Notes under the pieces: model-generated
Database searches by the model: none
The model's input: only the letters and a program-made list of their open reading frames with translations
What the model was told of the DNA's origin: nothing
In this document: piece after piece, positions 33,407 to 42,531 of the stretch
How positions within the stretch are numbered: the first letter of the stretch is position 1
How the letters are laid out: every line of letters starts with the position of its first letter
Made by a program: the position numbers and the translations under genes
Assembly: GCA_002049455.2 (NCBI GenBank)
Contig: KV918771.1
Coordinates: 310,001-374,000, forward strand
Length of the DNA stretch: 64,000 bases
DNA from: Porphyra umbilicalis
Taxonomy: Eukaryota; Rhodophyta; Bangiophyceae; Bangiales; Bangiaceae
Direction: 5' to 3'

Positions 33407-34933
33407 ATGGAAGCTGCCGAGACGGGGCTGTCCAGCGCTGCCTCTCTCCTGGCCGAGGAAGATGGCGCCGTCGTTTGCGCTGCGGTGCAATCCCACATGG
33501 GCCTGCTGATGCTGATTCGACGACGGTCGCGCGCCGCCCGCGGACACCGCCGTCGCCACTACCGCGGTTCTGTTCCTGGGCGTCGGCCCAACAAGCGGCG
33601 TGACTTTGCCGCTGGCCTGTTCAACATCCAGCGTGTCTACTTCGGGGTCAACGCGGAGCCGCCGATCTACGACGACCGCGATTTCGAGACGCGCTTCCGT
33701 GTGCCGCGCAGTGTGTTTCGGCGCATCTACCTGGCCGTCAAGGACGAGCCGTTCTTCCAGCAGCGCATCAACGCGACGGGTCGCCTGCAGGCGCACCCGC
33801 TGCAAAAGGTCGTGGCCGCCTTCCGCGTCATCGCGTACGGCGAGGCGGCCGACCGGTCGGACGAGTACGTGCGCCTTTCTCGCTCGACGGTGGCGCAGGC
33901 AACGAAGCTTCTCCTAGAATTCATCGTGCGGCGGTGGGCATCGACCTACCTACGCCGTCCCAACCAGTCGGAGCTCAAGTCTATGATGGCGCGCAACGCA
34001 GAGCGTGGCTTTCCCGGCTGTATGGGCTCGCTGGACTGTACCCACTGGGAGTGGCATCAGTGCCCGACGGGCATGGCGGGCGCGTACCAGAGCCGGAAGG
34101 GCTCGCGCGGCGTTGTCGTCGAGGCCGTATGCGACGAGGACCTGTGGATTTGGCACCTGTTTGTCGGTGCTCCCGGCAGTATGAACGACATCAACGTTTT
34201 GAACCAGTCGCCTCTCTACCTAGACGTCACGGCAGGCCGGTGGCCGCCGCGGGGCGTGACGTTTACCGTGAATGGGACCACCCGCACGCTACCTTACTAC
34301 CTAGTCGACGGCATCTACCCTCGCTACGCGTTCCTAGTGTCCCCCCACCCCATGCCTATGACCGACGAGGACAAGACGTTCAACCGGCTGCAGGAGGCCA
34401 TTCGCAAGGACGTTGAGCGGCTGTTTGGCGTTCTGACAAAGCGGTTTCACATCGCCTTGCACCCAGGACGGTACCGCTCCGTGAAGCAGCTGATCACCAC
34501 GTACAAGGCGGTCTGTATTTTGCACAACATGTGCGTGGAGAGCCGTCGAGACGGCTTTTTGAGCCGCCGCAGAGGGGGGACTAACGAGGGAGGGGGTGCG
34601 GGTGGTGAGGGTGAGGGTCCTGCAGGCGCGGCTGCTGCCGCCGCGGGGGGTCATGATGGGAACGACGGTGGGGCGGAGGATGGTGGCGCTGCTGCCGCCG
34701 GGGGACCTGCGCCTGGCGGCGGCGGCGCCGCCGGCCCGGCCGACGCTGTCGATGCTGCTAACCCGCCCCCCGCATTGAACGCTGTGGGGCAGCCGCCCGC
34801 GGGCGGAATGGTTGCTGTCTTTGATGCTTGGGGCGAGACTCGCAACCCCGCCGAACACGCGCAACTCCGTGCCGACCTGTCGGCGCACGTGTGGAGCGAC
34901 CGCGGCGAGCTGCTGGCACCCTATGTTTTCTAG
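33407..34933 (+). CDS. PIF/Harbinger transposase (Plant_tran type)
   Basis: 508 codons from ATG 33407, chosen over the upstream in-frame ATG at 33119 because sequence before it is low-complexity and the context (GGCATGG) is good. A basic N-terminus is followed by the helix-turn-helix-like segment (about 105-175) and the DDE nuclease: D210 in MGSLDCTHW, D261 in GSMNDINVL, E337 in DVERLFGVL, with LVDGIYP between. These motifs are characteristic of the plant-type Harbinger family, whose partner is a Myb-like protein, as found nearby. The C-terminal 100 residues are a Gly/Ala-rich linker plus a short conserved-looking tail. It cuts and rejoins DNA at TWA sites. No break was seen. Confidence 0.95.
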   Translation: MEAAETGLSSAASLLAEEDGAVVCAAVQSHMGLLMLIRRRSRAARGHRRRHYRGSVPGRRPNKRRDFAAGLFNIQRVYFGVNAEPPIYDDRDFETRFRVPRSVFRRIYLAVKDEPFFQQRINATGRLQAHPLQKVVAAFRVIAYGEAADRSDEYVRLSRSTVAQATKLLLEFIVRRWASTYLRRPNQSELKSMMARNAERGFPGCMGSLDCTHWEWHQCPTGMAGAYQSRKGSRGVVVEAVCDEDLWIWHLFVGAPGSMNDINVLNQSPLYLDVTAGRWPPRGVTFTVNGTTRTLPYYLVDGIYPRYAFLVSPHPMPMTDEDKTFNRLQEAIRKDVERLFGVLTKRFHIALHPGRYRSVKQLITTYKAVCILHNMCVESRRDGFLSRRRGGTNEGGGAGGEGEGPAGAAAAAAGGHDGNDGGAEDGGAAAAGGPAPGGGGAAGPADAVDAANPPPALNAVGQPPAGGMVAVFDAWGETRNPAEHAQLRADLSAHVWSDRGELLAPYVF

Positions 34934-36514
34934 AGCTGCTGTACGGTTACACAAAGGTTTTTTTTTCCCCGTTGGGCAGGGGTTTTTTTTCCTTGACATG
35001 GTAGTCCATTGTGTGTCCCGGTAGGTCTGAGCCAGTTGGAACGCACGCGCGCGGATCCGGAAAAACGGAACAGGACAAGCAGTCGCCCGCGGGCGGCGTG
35101 CACAGAGATGCGATGGTCGCACGCGGGACCGGTCGGCCGCGCGGAGGGGTGCCAACAGGCGGCGCTGGTTGTGCCGGCCGACCCGCACGTGCCGCCGCCA
35201 GTCGCCAGCGAAGGGCCGGCTGCGACCGTGAGGAGAGGCGCAGAGCGCCGCGCCCCCGTCGGCGGTGCCCGGGGAGGCAACGACGCACCGATGGTAGCTG
35301 GGGCCACCGGCTCCTGGGAGGACGCGCCGGCGCTCGCGGCCAGGGGCAGCGCGCACGACGACACGCAGCCGCTCGCGGGCGGCGGCGGGCTCTGCTCTGA
35401 CGAGCTGCTGGCCTTGGCAACGACGGGCCAACAGCAGCGTGGTCTTCGACCAAGACACGGAAACCTTCGGCGGCAGGCCACTGACGCTTTGGGATTTTAC
35501 AAAGAGAACGGGTGTTCATTGGCTGCACGACACTAATTTTAATAAACATTTTGTTGAAGCTTGGAATTACAGTCGGATCTGTCCTAGTATAGACGAAATC
35601 ACAATCCAAAACGCCGGAAATGCCGGCGTTCGACCAATGAGCACAAAACAGCTGAATACTATATTTGCATTTCAGCCGTACTCTCGATGAAACACCTTCG
35701 CTGCTGTCGGTGGGGCCGTCCACCGCGGTGGCTTCGCGGTGGCTTCGCAACGCTGGAAACGGCCCCCGGGGGCCCTGTCCTGAGAAGGCCGCTGCGGCCA
35801 CAGCCGCCGCGGCCGCCCTCCTGCTGCGCCACAGCGCCGCCGTCCCTGCCGCCAGCCGCGGCCACCGCCCCTCTCCGTATGCGAGGGTGGGCGACAGCGG
35901 GGGTGGCGTCAGCGGCAGGGGCGCCGGCGGCGGCGGCAGAGGTGTCGGCGGTCGCGGCGGTGGCCGCCGCGTTACCGAGGAGCTGCCGCACCTGCTGCGC
36001 CTGCGGCGCCCCGCCCTGACGCGCCGCCTGCATCAAATTGGTGTCGAGCGGCAAGGGGCGGGGCGCGCGTGTAGCCGCCGCTCCCTCGGCGTCGTGCGTC
36101 GGCGCGGAGCCGAGGAGCGGCACGCGGCGCGGCGGCAGCGCATCGCGCTCCAGCGGGGCGGGGCGCATCGCGCGCCGCCGGGGGGCAGCGCAGGTCCACA
36201 CCGCGCGTTACCCCACGCGCCGCGCCCTGGTCGGCCGCTGCGACGGAGATGTGCGCGCATGTCACGCGCGCGGGGGGGGGGGGCGCGTGTTTAGCTGGTG
36301 TGGAGGATGCGACTCGGGCCGGAAAAGAGTGCGGGGGGTGCGGGGGGTCATAGGCAAACGCTGCGCGCTCGATCCTTTTCATGCCGCACGTGGGCAAGCA
36401 ATGATACTTGTGTAGGAAAAAAAACCCCTGCCCAACGGGGAAAAAAAAACCTTTGTCATCCTCAACATACACACGCAACACGTCGCACACAAAGGCAACA
36501 AACTACAGGTCCCT
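34934..36514. other. Segment between the convergent Harbinger genes
   Basis: A perfect 42-43-bp inverted repeat (ACAAAGG, T-run, CCCCGTTGGGCAGGGG, T-run) lies at 34951-34993 and 36414-36456, one copy just past the 3' end of each gene. Between them are a minus frame 35659-36201 with Ala/Gln-rich ordinary composition and a plus frame 35439-35690 that also looks protein-like; neither is recognised. The repeats may be a nested element's ends (no target duplication seen) or matched 3'-end signals able to form a hairpin. Confidence 0.55.
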
Positions 36515-37717
36515 CTACTCGGAATCATCGCTGTCGTCCAGCAACTCGCTGTCCTCGTCCAGGTTGCGAGTCGTGTTCGGGCTGCGCGCAAGCTGAGCCG
36601 CGGCTGCCTGCCGCTTGGTCTCCAGCGACCGACGGCCAGCGCCAGTCTTGGCGTGTTGACGCACGCGGGCCGGCGCAGCCTTGGCCGCCGCCGCGGCCGC
36701 CAGAGCAGAGGCTGATGTACCATCAGCACCCAAAGGCGCCGCCAGCGCTCCTCGCCCCGGCGGCGCCCGCGCTCCGGCGGCAGGGCCGGCAGCCGCCCGC
36801 ACCGTCCCCGTCGAGTTATCAACACCCAGACCGGCGACGCCGTCGCCCACACCGCCGATAGAGTCGTCAGTCCCCTCACCCCCTCCCTCGTCAATAGCAG
36901 ACGAGCTCGCCACACCGGCACGCTCCAGCATCTTCTGCGTAATGGCTAAACGGTAACGAGCCGCCTCAGGGGTGTGCCGCATCAGCGGCGAATCAAAAAA
37001 GCAAAGGGCAGTGCGCTCGTGCTGCGCGTCGGTGAGCTTGTGGAGAGCTTCAGTGCTGGCCTTGACCTGAGCGTCCATCTGCACGTCCTCTTGGCGCTGC
37101 ATCTTGGCCGCCTTGATGCCGACAGGGCGACCCTGAAAGCCGCCGTTGCGTCGGCTGCGGCCGCTACCGCTGCCGCTGCCACTCTCCTCCTCGTCAGACG
37201 ACGTGTCGCCCATAATGTCCATGCCCGAGGCGTCGCCGCCGTTGGCGGCGCCGCTAAACTTGTCGCTCTGCCGCAGGACGCGCCAACACGCGACCCACTT
37301 GCAGTGCGCGACTTTGGCCTTGCGCTTGCGCGTCTTGTCGTCGACCTTGTCCTGGTTGCGGTCCGCTCGGATCGCGTCGTAAATGTCCAGCGAGCAATAG
37401 CGCGCCACAGCGCCGCTGATAATGTCCTCCTCCGTCGGGTTGCCAGTGGTCGGCATGGCCTTAACAGCCAGGTAGTGCGACGTGAAGGCGCTCACACCCG
37501 CCCGAATGCGCTTAAACTGCTTCTCCAGCGCACTTGGAAGGCGCTCCACTCTCATCGGCCCCTTCCTCCGCACTTTCTCACCCCACACGTTGTGCACCGT
37601 CGCCCATAGGTTTTCCTTGGTCCGGGCAGTCCCCTTCACCGCGTCGCTCGTCACCTCCAGGTACGCCTCACAGAGGGGCACACGGTCGGCGTCCGTCCAC
37701 CCCAGAGCAGACCCCAT
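36515..37717 (-). CDS. Myb/SANT-like DNA-binding protein of Harbinger
   Basis: Starts at ATG 37717 (MGSALGW); the frame stays open to 37966. About 400 codons. The first 80 residues form a trihelix/Myb-like domain (W7, W38 and W45 spacing, then ALEKQFKRIRAG), followed by a second conserved helical region with KVAHCKWVACW (about 140-150), an acidic serine tract, a helical stretch (about 210-290) and a Gly/Ala-rich tail ending in acidic residues. In known Harbinger systems this partner binds the transposon ends and brings the transposase into the nucleus; the same role is inferred here. Convergent with the transposase gene. Confidence 0.85.
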   Translation of the reverse strand: MGSALGWTDADRVPLCEAYLEVTSDAVKGTARTKENLWATVHNVWGEKVRRKGPMRVERLPSALEKQFKRIRAGVSAFTSHYLAVKAMPTTGNPTEEDIISGAVARYCSLDIYDAIRADRNQDKVDDKTRKRKAKVAHCKWVACWRVLRQSDKFSGAANGGDASGMDIMGDTSSDEEESGSGSGSGRSRRNGGFQGRPVGIKAAKMQRQEDVQMDAQVKASTEALHKLTDAQHERTALCFFDSPLMRHTPEAARYRLAITQKMLERAGVASSSAIDEGGGEGTDDSIGGVGDGVAGLGVDNSTGTVRAAAGPAAGARAPPGRGALAAPLGADGTSASALAAAAAAKAAPARVRQHAKTGAGRRSLETKRQAAAAQLARSPNTTRNLDEDSELLDDSDDSE

Positions 37718-37737
37718 CCTCTTGGGCAGCGAATACG

Positions 37738-38901
37738 TCACAGCCGGTAGGGAGGCGGCGGGTGGGCAGGGAACAGCTGGGGCGGCCGCCGAGGTACAGG
37801 GACGAGCTGGTAGGTCGGGTCGACAGAGGGATGGTTCCCCTGCAAGACGTACACCGGACGGCTCAGGGGCTCGGCCGACGTCGGCTGCCGCAACGGCTGC
37901 GACGGCGCGGGCCACCAGGTCCACGGCGAGGAGGTGCTCCGTGTCGGCGTCTGGGTCAGCACCCACTGCAGCTCTTGCGTGTCGCCCAGATCTCCGTACT
38001 GGTCGACCCGCCAGGGCGAGGGGGTATCAGGCACGCGCCAAAGAGGCGCCGGTCGTGAAGCCTCCCAGGTTGGGACTTGGTCGTCGCCCCACGCCTCGCA
38101 GGAGGGAGCCCACCTCCAACTCGGAGGGGGGCCCGCCGGACGACGGGGCAGGGTGCACGGGCGGTCCCAGCCGTCGCCCCTTGGAGAGCGCCAGTCGCCC
38201 TGTGGCGGGCCAGGCGGTGGGCCCCACAGCTGGCGCGGCGGGCTGCGCGGGCGGTAGTTGTCCCGGCCGCCCCTGAAATGGGGCGGACCTCTTGGCGGGC
38301 TTGGGGGAGGACCCGGCGTCGGAGGCCGCGGCGGGCCGGGAGGACCACCAGCCGGCGGGAGCCGAGCGCTCCCACCAAAGTGGTTGGGGGAGAATGGCGG
38401 GCCCCTTGTCGGCCGGGGAGGGGCGCCCAAGGGCGGCCGAGGGGGGCTCGGTCGTCGCCAGCCGTCGTTGTCGCCACCGCCACGCGGACCCGCACGCACA
38501 GGGCCAGGAGGGCCTCCGCCAGCACCGCGGTCGTCCCAATCGCCGCGGTAGCGCACGTTCCGCCGTTGCTGCTCACAGTCGTCGCGCTCGCCATGTCGGC
38601 GGCCGCGACCGAGAGGAGAGTGATGCCGCTTAAAAGGCCGGGGTCGCCCGCCCTCTGGGGCACCACCAAAGCCGGGGGGCGGGCGATGCCCACCCGGCGC
38701 CCCGTGCCGCATGGGCGGAGGAGGGGAGGGAGGGGGGGGCGGGGGCATGTGCGGGTGCTCACACGCGTCCTCGCAGGGACTTGGAGGGGGAGGCGGGCAC
38801 CAGGTACCGTTACGCTTCCGCTGCGTGCGCCGCCGCAGGGAGTCGTTGGCGCCCTTCCCGCGCGTCATGCTCAGGAGCGCGGGCGTCGCGAAGGCGGGCA
38901 A
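37738..38901 (-). CDS. Pro/Arg/Gly-rich ORF, possible N-terminal exon
   Basis: 387 codons, extremely Pro-rich with RGG-like stretches (for example GRGRRHGERDD and RRNVRYRGDWDD). It ends 21 bases before the Myb ORF's ATG, in another frame, and overlaps that frame's upstream extension. It may be a separate RNA-binding-like protein of the element, an exon spliced to the Myb gene, or a by-product of GC-rich sequence. Confidence 0.35.
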   Translation of the reverse strand: MPAFATPALLSMTRGKGANDSLRRRTQRKRNGTWCPPPPPSPCEDACEHPHMPPPPPPSPPPPMRHGAPGGHRPPPGFGGAPEGGRPRPFKRHHSPLGRGRRHGERDDCEQQRRNVRYRGDWDDRGAGGGPPGPVRAGPRGGGDNDGWRRPSPPRPPLGAPPRPTRGPPFSPNHFGGSARLPPAGGPPGPPRPPTPGPPPSPPRGPPHFRGGRDNYRPRSPPRQLWGPPPGPPQGDWRSPRGDGWDRPCTLPRRPAGPPPSWRWAPSCEAWGDDQVPTWEASRPAPLWRVPDTPSPWRVDQYGDLGDTQELQWVLTQTPTRSTSSPWTWWPAPSQPLRQPTSAEPLSRPVYVLQGNHPSVDPTYQLVPVPRRPPQLFPAHPPPPYRL

Positions 38902-40571
38902 GACGGTCAGCGCGGGCTAAAGAAGCCGCGCGAGTGGGGTACGGAGGTGGGCGCCGCCGCGTCGGCGGTGGATGGTGCGCACACACACGGCACGCGGCGG
39001 ACCCGCGCGCGGGAGCCACCACAGCGCCCCCAAAGGGGGCGCCTGCGACGGCGGGCGACCGTTGGCGGCAGGCCTGCGCCCGACCACGCAGCGCGAAAAC
39101 GAGTCGGGTGGGGGCCACGCGCGGCACCCCACAGCATGCCCCCTCTGCGTGCCTGGGTGGGAGGGCGACGGCGTGGGCCCCGCCCGTCCTCGCCGGCACG
39201 AGGCCAAAAGGCGTCGAGCGTAGGGCCCGCGCGCGGGGACAGCGTGACAGGTCCCCCAACACGTCGCCCCGCACGGCACGCGACCGCCTGTCGGCCCCCT
39301 CGGACTGTTCACGCTGGGAGGCGCTTATCTGAGGACCCACGTGTCGGCACTGCGCGCGCCTGACGAACGGGTGCGTGGCGCACGCGCGTGACCAGGCCCG
39401 CCCGGGCCCGCCCTAGCCACAAAAAAAGGCTGCGCCCGCCGGACACGTGCAGGGAACCTGGTGGGGGTCCTCCCATGCGTCGCCTGGCGAGGCGGGGTAC
39501 ACCCTCGCTGGCGCGCCCGAGCTCACAATGCCTGTTCATTGGACCGCCCACGAAGAGGGGACGGACGCCAGGGCCATGGCAGCCATCATCGGTGTCCGCC
39601 CACGCAATGCACTCAGCCGACAGACGTGTGTGTGAGGCCCAAATCACGATCACGCGACGGTCAAGCGAAGCCACTCATCGCTGCACAACGCTCACTCATC
39701 TCTCACCCAGTGTCACACCTGCCCGCCACACCATCCGTTTGAGACGAGCGGCGTCCAATCACGTTCACTGCAAAACTGATGGCGGAGCCAGTCCCGCCCA
39801 GATCGCGTCCAGATCGCGACATAACATTTTGAAAATACCTGAACTGAGCGAAAGACATTTTGAGGCCGGCGCACGGCCTGGAATTTTTGCATTTACAGCC
39901 AATCAAAGAGCGCCTCTTCCGTCCGCTGACCGGAGAGTCTGACCCGAGAGCGGCTCAGAGCATTCGATTCTACAAGCTTGCACTCCCGAGAGATGGTACA
40001 CGGGCGATGCACGCTGTTTGGCAGGACCACTCTGCGGTGCGGAGAGTGCCTTGATCCGCTCGCGCAGGTGATTGTCCACCAGACTAGCCCAGATCGCGGG
40101 TGTCGCGCCTCGTGCAACTCGGGTCGTCGCCTGTGTCAGGCTTTGATATCGAAAATTCTTGCTCGTGGAGCCGTGGCACTGCCAGGTGTCGTCGTATTCA
40201 CCCCATGTTATTGCGTGTTGAGCCCGATTCTGGTCGTATTGGGCCTCATTCGCAAGCTGTGCTTCAATCCTTTGTCGCGTGGCATGCCCGAATCCATTTT
40301 CGAATGAATCTAATGACTGTCTCTGCACGATCTACAATCGGTTTCGGACACATCAGCCATCGTCGTTTAGCTAGTCCCCTGCAATACGAAGCGAGGTCAG
40401 ATTGGGGCCTCGTCGGACCCACCAACGTAGACCCTATCGTTCAATCGGCCAGAGGGCATTCGATGGTCCATGTAGCAAAGTCCATCGCGACGTTTGGGAT
40501 ATGGGGCCCCCAGGATGGTCTTTCCATTCAGGGACCCACACGTTGCACCTCCAGATGGGGTTAAATGGAAG
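38902..40571. other. Right non-coding part of Harbinger element
   Basis: 38902-39450 is GC-rich with overlapping frames. 39450-40571 has moderate GC and short frames only. No further gene is recognised. It probably holds the promoter of the Myb-side genes and the right subterminal region. Confidence 0.5.
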
Positions 40572-40598
40572 ATGGGGCCGACGTTGCTGGGATTGCCC
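40572..40598 (-). repeat. Harbinger right terminal inverted repeat
   Basis: Inverted copy of the left end with a single A/G difference, followed by TAA at 40599-40601. Confidence 0.93.
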
Positions 40599-40874
40599 TA
40601 AGATTCCCGTTCCAAAGTGTTTGCGCCAGCCCCGCACACGAATGGAGAGTCAGAGGCCTGCGGCCGCCATCCCTCGGTGGCCTACACGGGTATCCTGGTT
40701 GTAATAAGAGAAGCACACAGCTACCAAGATCTCTCGCCATATACCTTATAGAGACACGAGAAGGCCGCAGCAGGTGGAAGGCTGCAAAGCAACAGTTCGG
40801 CGGGCCCATTTCGCGTCGGAGCACCATGGGCAGTACGACCCCTGCGCAGTGCATGTGACGACGACGACGACGAC

Positions 40875-41555
40875 GTGACGACGGCGGTAGCACGGTTCCA
40901 GTTCGAGCTCGGAGCAGCTCATGCGCGCGTTGCTGCCAGGTGGAGCTGGTGCTGCAGCGGTCGGAGCCGAGAGAGGTGGTTGGAGGTGGTCGAGTCGTGC
41001 CGCACGTGGACGACGCGCGCCATCGAGGCCGGCGGCGCGCAAGCCATGAAGTGCAGCCTTTGCCACTACGTTAGCCCACCGGACGGGCCGACGCACAACG
41101 CCCGTACCTGCCCGCTCCGGCAAACGCAGTGCCGACGCACTCTGCCGGTGGGCCACAAGTTTTACGAAGCTGGGCAGTGCGTCAGCGCCGACTGCGTACA
41201 CAAGCAGCAGTGCAACACGTGCGGCGTGCCGGGCCATCTGTATGGCACCCAGGCGCTGAACACCCGGCGGTGGAAGTTCAACAGCAAAGGCGCCTTGGTG
41301 CTCCGTGCAGCAGGTGGTGGAGCAGGAGGCGGCCGCAGCGGCGGCAGCGTCTGGAGTAGGGGCACCGACAGCAGTAGCACATGTTACTGGGTCGGGGGCG
41401 TGTGCGGCATCGCTGCCGCCGGATATTGGTGGCCAGCGTATTCCACCGAGCGCCCTGTAGGACGCCTCTTCCACAGCTCGTGCTGTGCAAGCGGTAGTGT
41501 CCTGTTCATCTTGTGTCGCTTGGGTGCTGCGTGTCTTTGCCTTTTTTCTCTATGA
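40875..41555 (+). CDS. Zinc-knuckle-like hypothetical protein
   Basis: 226 codons from 40875; a likelier start is ATG 41046, immediately before the Cys-rich domain. It shows C-x2-C-x10-H-x4-C (Cys60, Cys63, His74, Cys79 in the longer frame; the segment ends NARTCPL), the spacing of knuckles seen in many transposon-linked and RNA-binding proteins, followed by further Cys/His pairs (CVSADC, then CNTCGVPGH). The C-terminus is Gly/Ser-rich, then hydrophobic. It lies between the Harbinger right end and the Ty3 fossil. It may be a host gene or a remnant of another transposon gene. Confidence 0.45.
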   Translation: MTTAVARFQFELGAAHARVAARWSWCCSGRSRERWLEVVESCRTWTTRAIEAGGAQAMKCSLCHYVSPPDGPTHNARTCPLRQTQCRRTLPVGHKFYEAGQCVSADCVHKQQCNTCGVPGHLYGTQALNTRRWKFNSKGALVLRAAGGGAGGGRSGGSVWSRGTDSSSTCYWVGGVCGIAAAGYWWPAYSTERPVGRLFHSSCCASGSVLFILCRLGAACLCLFSL

Positions 41556-41663
41556 GTGCATATGCAACTGTGTGGTGCTCCACAGGCACGGGTGCAGCAC
41601 ACATCCGCGAGACCCTTCGTGTTAGCGTCAACTTGTGCGCCTTGGTGCTTGGGTCTTGCCGCT

Positions 41664-42391
41664 TGTGACGGTCCGTCACATGGCCCCCACACTCCGGGAA
41701 CCAGATTCCCCGGAAATATGCCCCACTAACGCATATTTCAAATTGTTCCGTTGGCGACCCACTTGTGATCATCTCGTGGCTCACCAACCACAACCGCAAT
41801 CCCAATACTTCCCTGGGATTCGTAACCCCCCCGAGCGGGCCCCTACTTAAGGGCCTAATTTTGTGTAAACCCAACTTGGATTATCGACTTATGTTACTTC
41901 GTGCCCCTGACCCCGGGGCGCCGCGAGGGTGTCACGTAGCACCCTTCCCCCGCCTCTACTCAAGGCGGTATTCGAAGCTTCGGCCGTCCTCCGGGTTATG
42001 GGCCCAGTGGGCCCTGAGGAGAGGGCTTTCCGTGGGTCCTTTGAGGGTGTCTGAGGAGGGTTTTCCGAGGGTCATTTGAGGGAGTCTGGGGAGGGTTTTC
42101 CGAGGGTCCTTTGAGGGTGTCTGAGGAGGATTTTCCGAGGGTCCGAGGGGAACGGATGGGATAAGAGGGTGAGGCGTGAGTATCGCCTCGAGGCCTTCGA
42201 CGCGGGCAAGTAAACTTCCGGTCACACAACTCGTGTTTGTCGCTCGGGGCGCCTTCCCCCGGTCGACGCCGTGCGTGTGTGCTCTTCGGGGTTTCCTTCC
42301 GCGGCGGGTATTCCCCGACAGGACTACCCGGCGACACGGTTTGGCTCGCCCTCCCCCCAACTGGGTGGAATGGGCTGAGCGTGTTGTCACA
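41664..42391 (+). repeat. Candidate 5' LTR
   Basis: Begins with the palindrome TGTGACGGTCCGTCACA and ends CACA two bases before the primer-binding site. Boundaries are inferred from these TG...CA ends only, as no second copy was seen. Confidence 0.35.
42012..42150. repeat. 35-bp tandem repeat
   Basis: Nearly four copies of GAGGAGGGTTTTCCGAGGGT plus about 15 further bases, with small substitutions, inside the candidate LTR. Confidence 0.8.
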
Positions 42392-42393
42392 TT

Positions 42394-42411
42394 TGGTGGA
42401 GCAGCAGGGGA
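42394..42411 (+). other. Primer-binding-site-like sequence
   Basis: TGGTGGAGCAGCAGGGGA directly follows the candidate LTR. The identical 18 bases occupy the same position in the second Ty3 element (60681-60698). It starts with TGG, as expected for pairing with a tRNA 3' CCA. Confidence 0.65.
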
Positions 42412-42531
42412 GGAAGGCAACTCAACCTTCCTCGGGGTGGTGGCGGTGCGCCAACCCGCCTCGGGGGGAACCTAGTTGGTCCTCCTCCCCTTGGTGCCTA
42501 GCGCTGCGGGCGGTGCCCCGCAACGCCAGGT

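Larger units (their letters stand above)
31985..40598. mobile_element. PIF/Harbinger DNA transposon, 8.6 kb
   Basis: Terminal inverted repeats of 27 bp with one mismatch (GGGCAATCCCAACAACGTCG at the left end; GGGCAATCCCAGCAACGTCG inward from the right) are flanked by TAA on both sides (31982-31984 and 40599-40601), matching the TWA target preference of this superfamily. It carries the two genes expected: a DDE transposase (33407-34933, plus) and a Myb/SANT-like DNA-binding protein (36515-37717, minus), arranged convergently, plus a Pro/Arg-rich ORF upstream of the Myb gene. Both main frames are open, so the element looks complete and possibly active or recently so. Confidence 0.95.
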
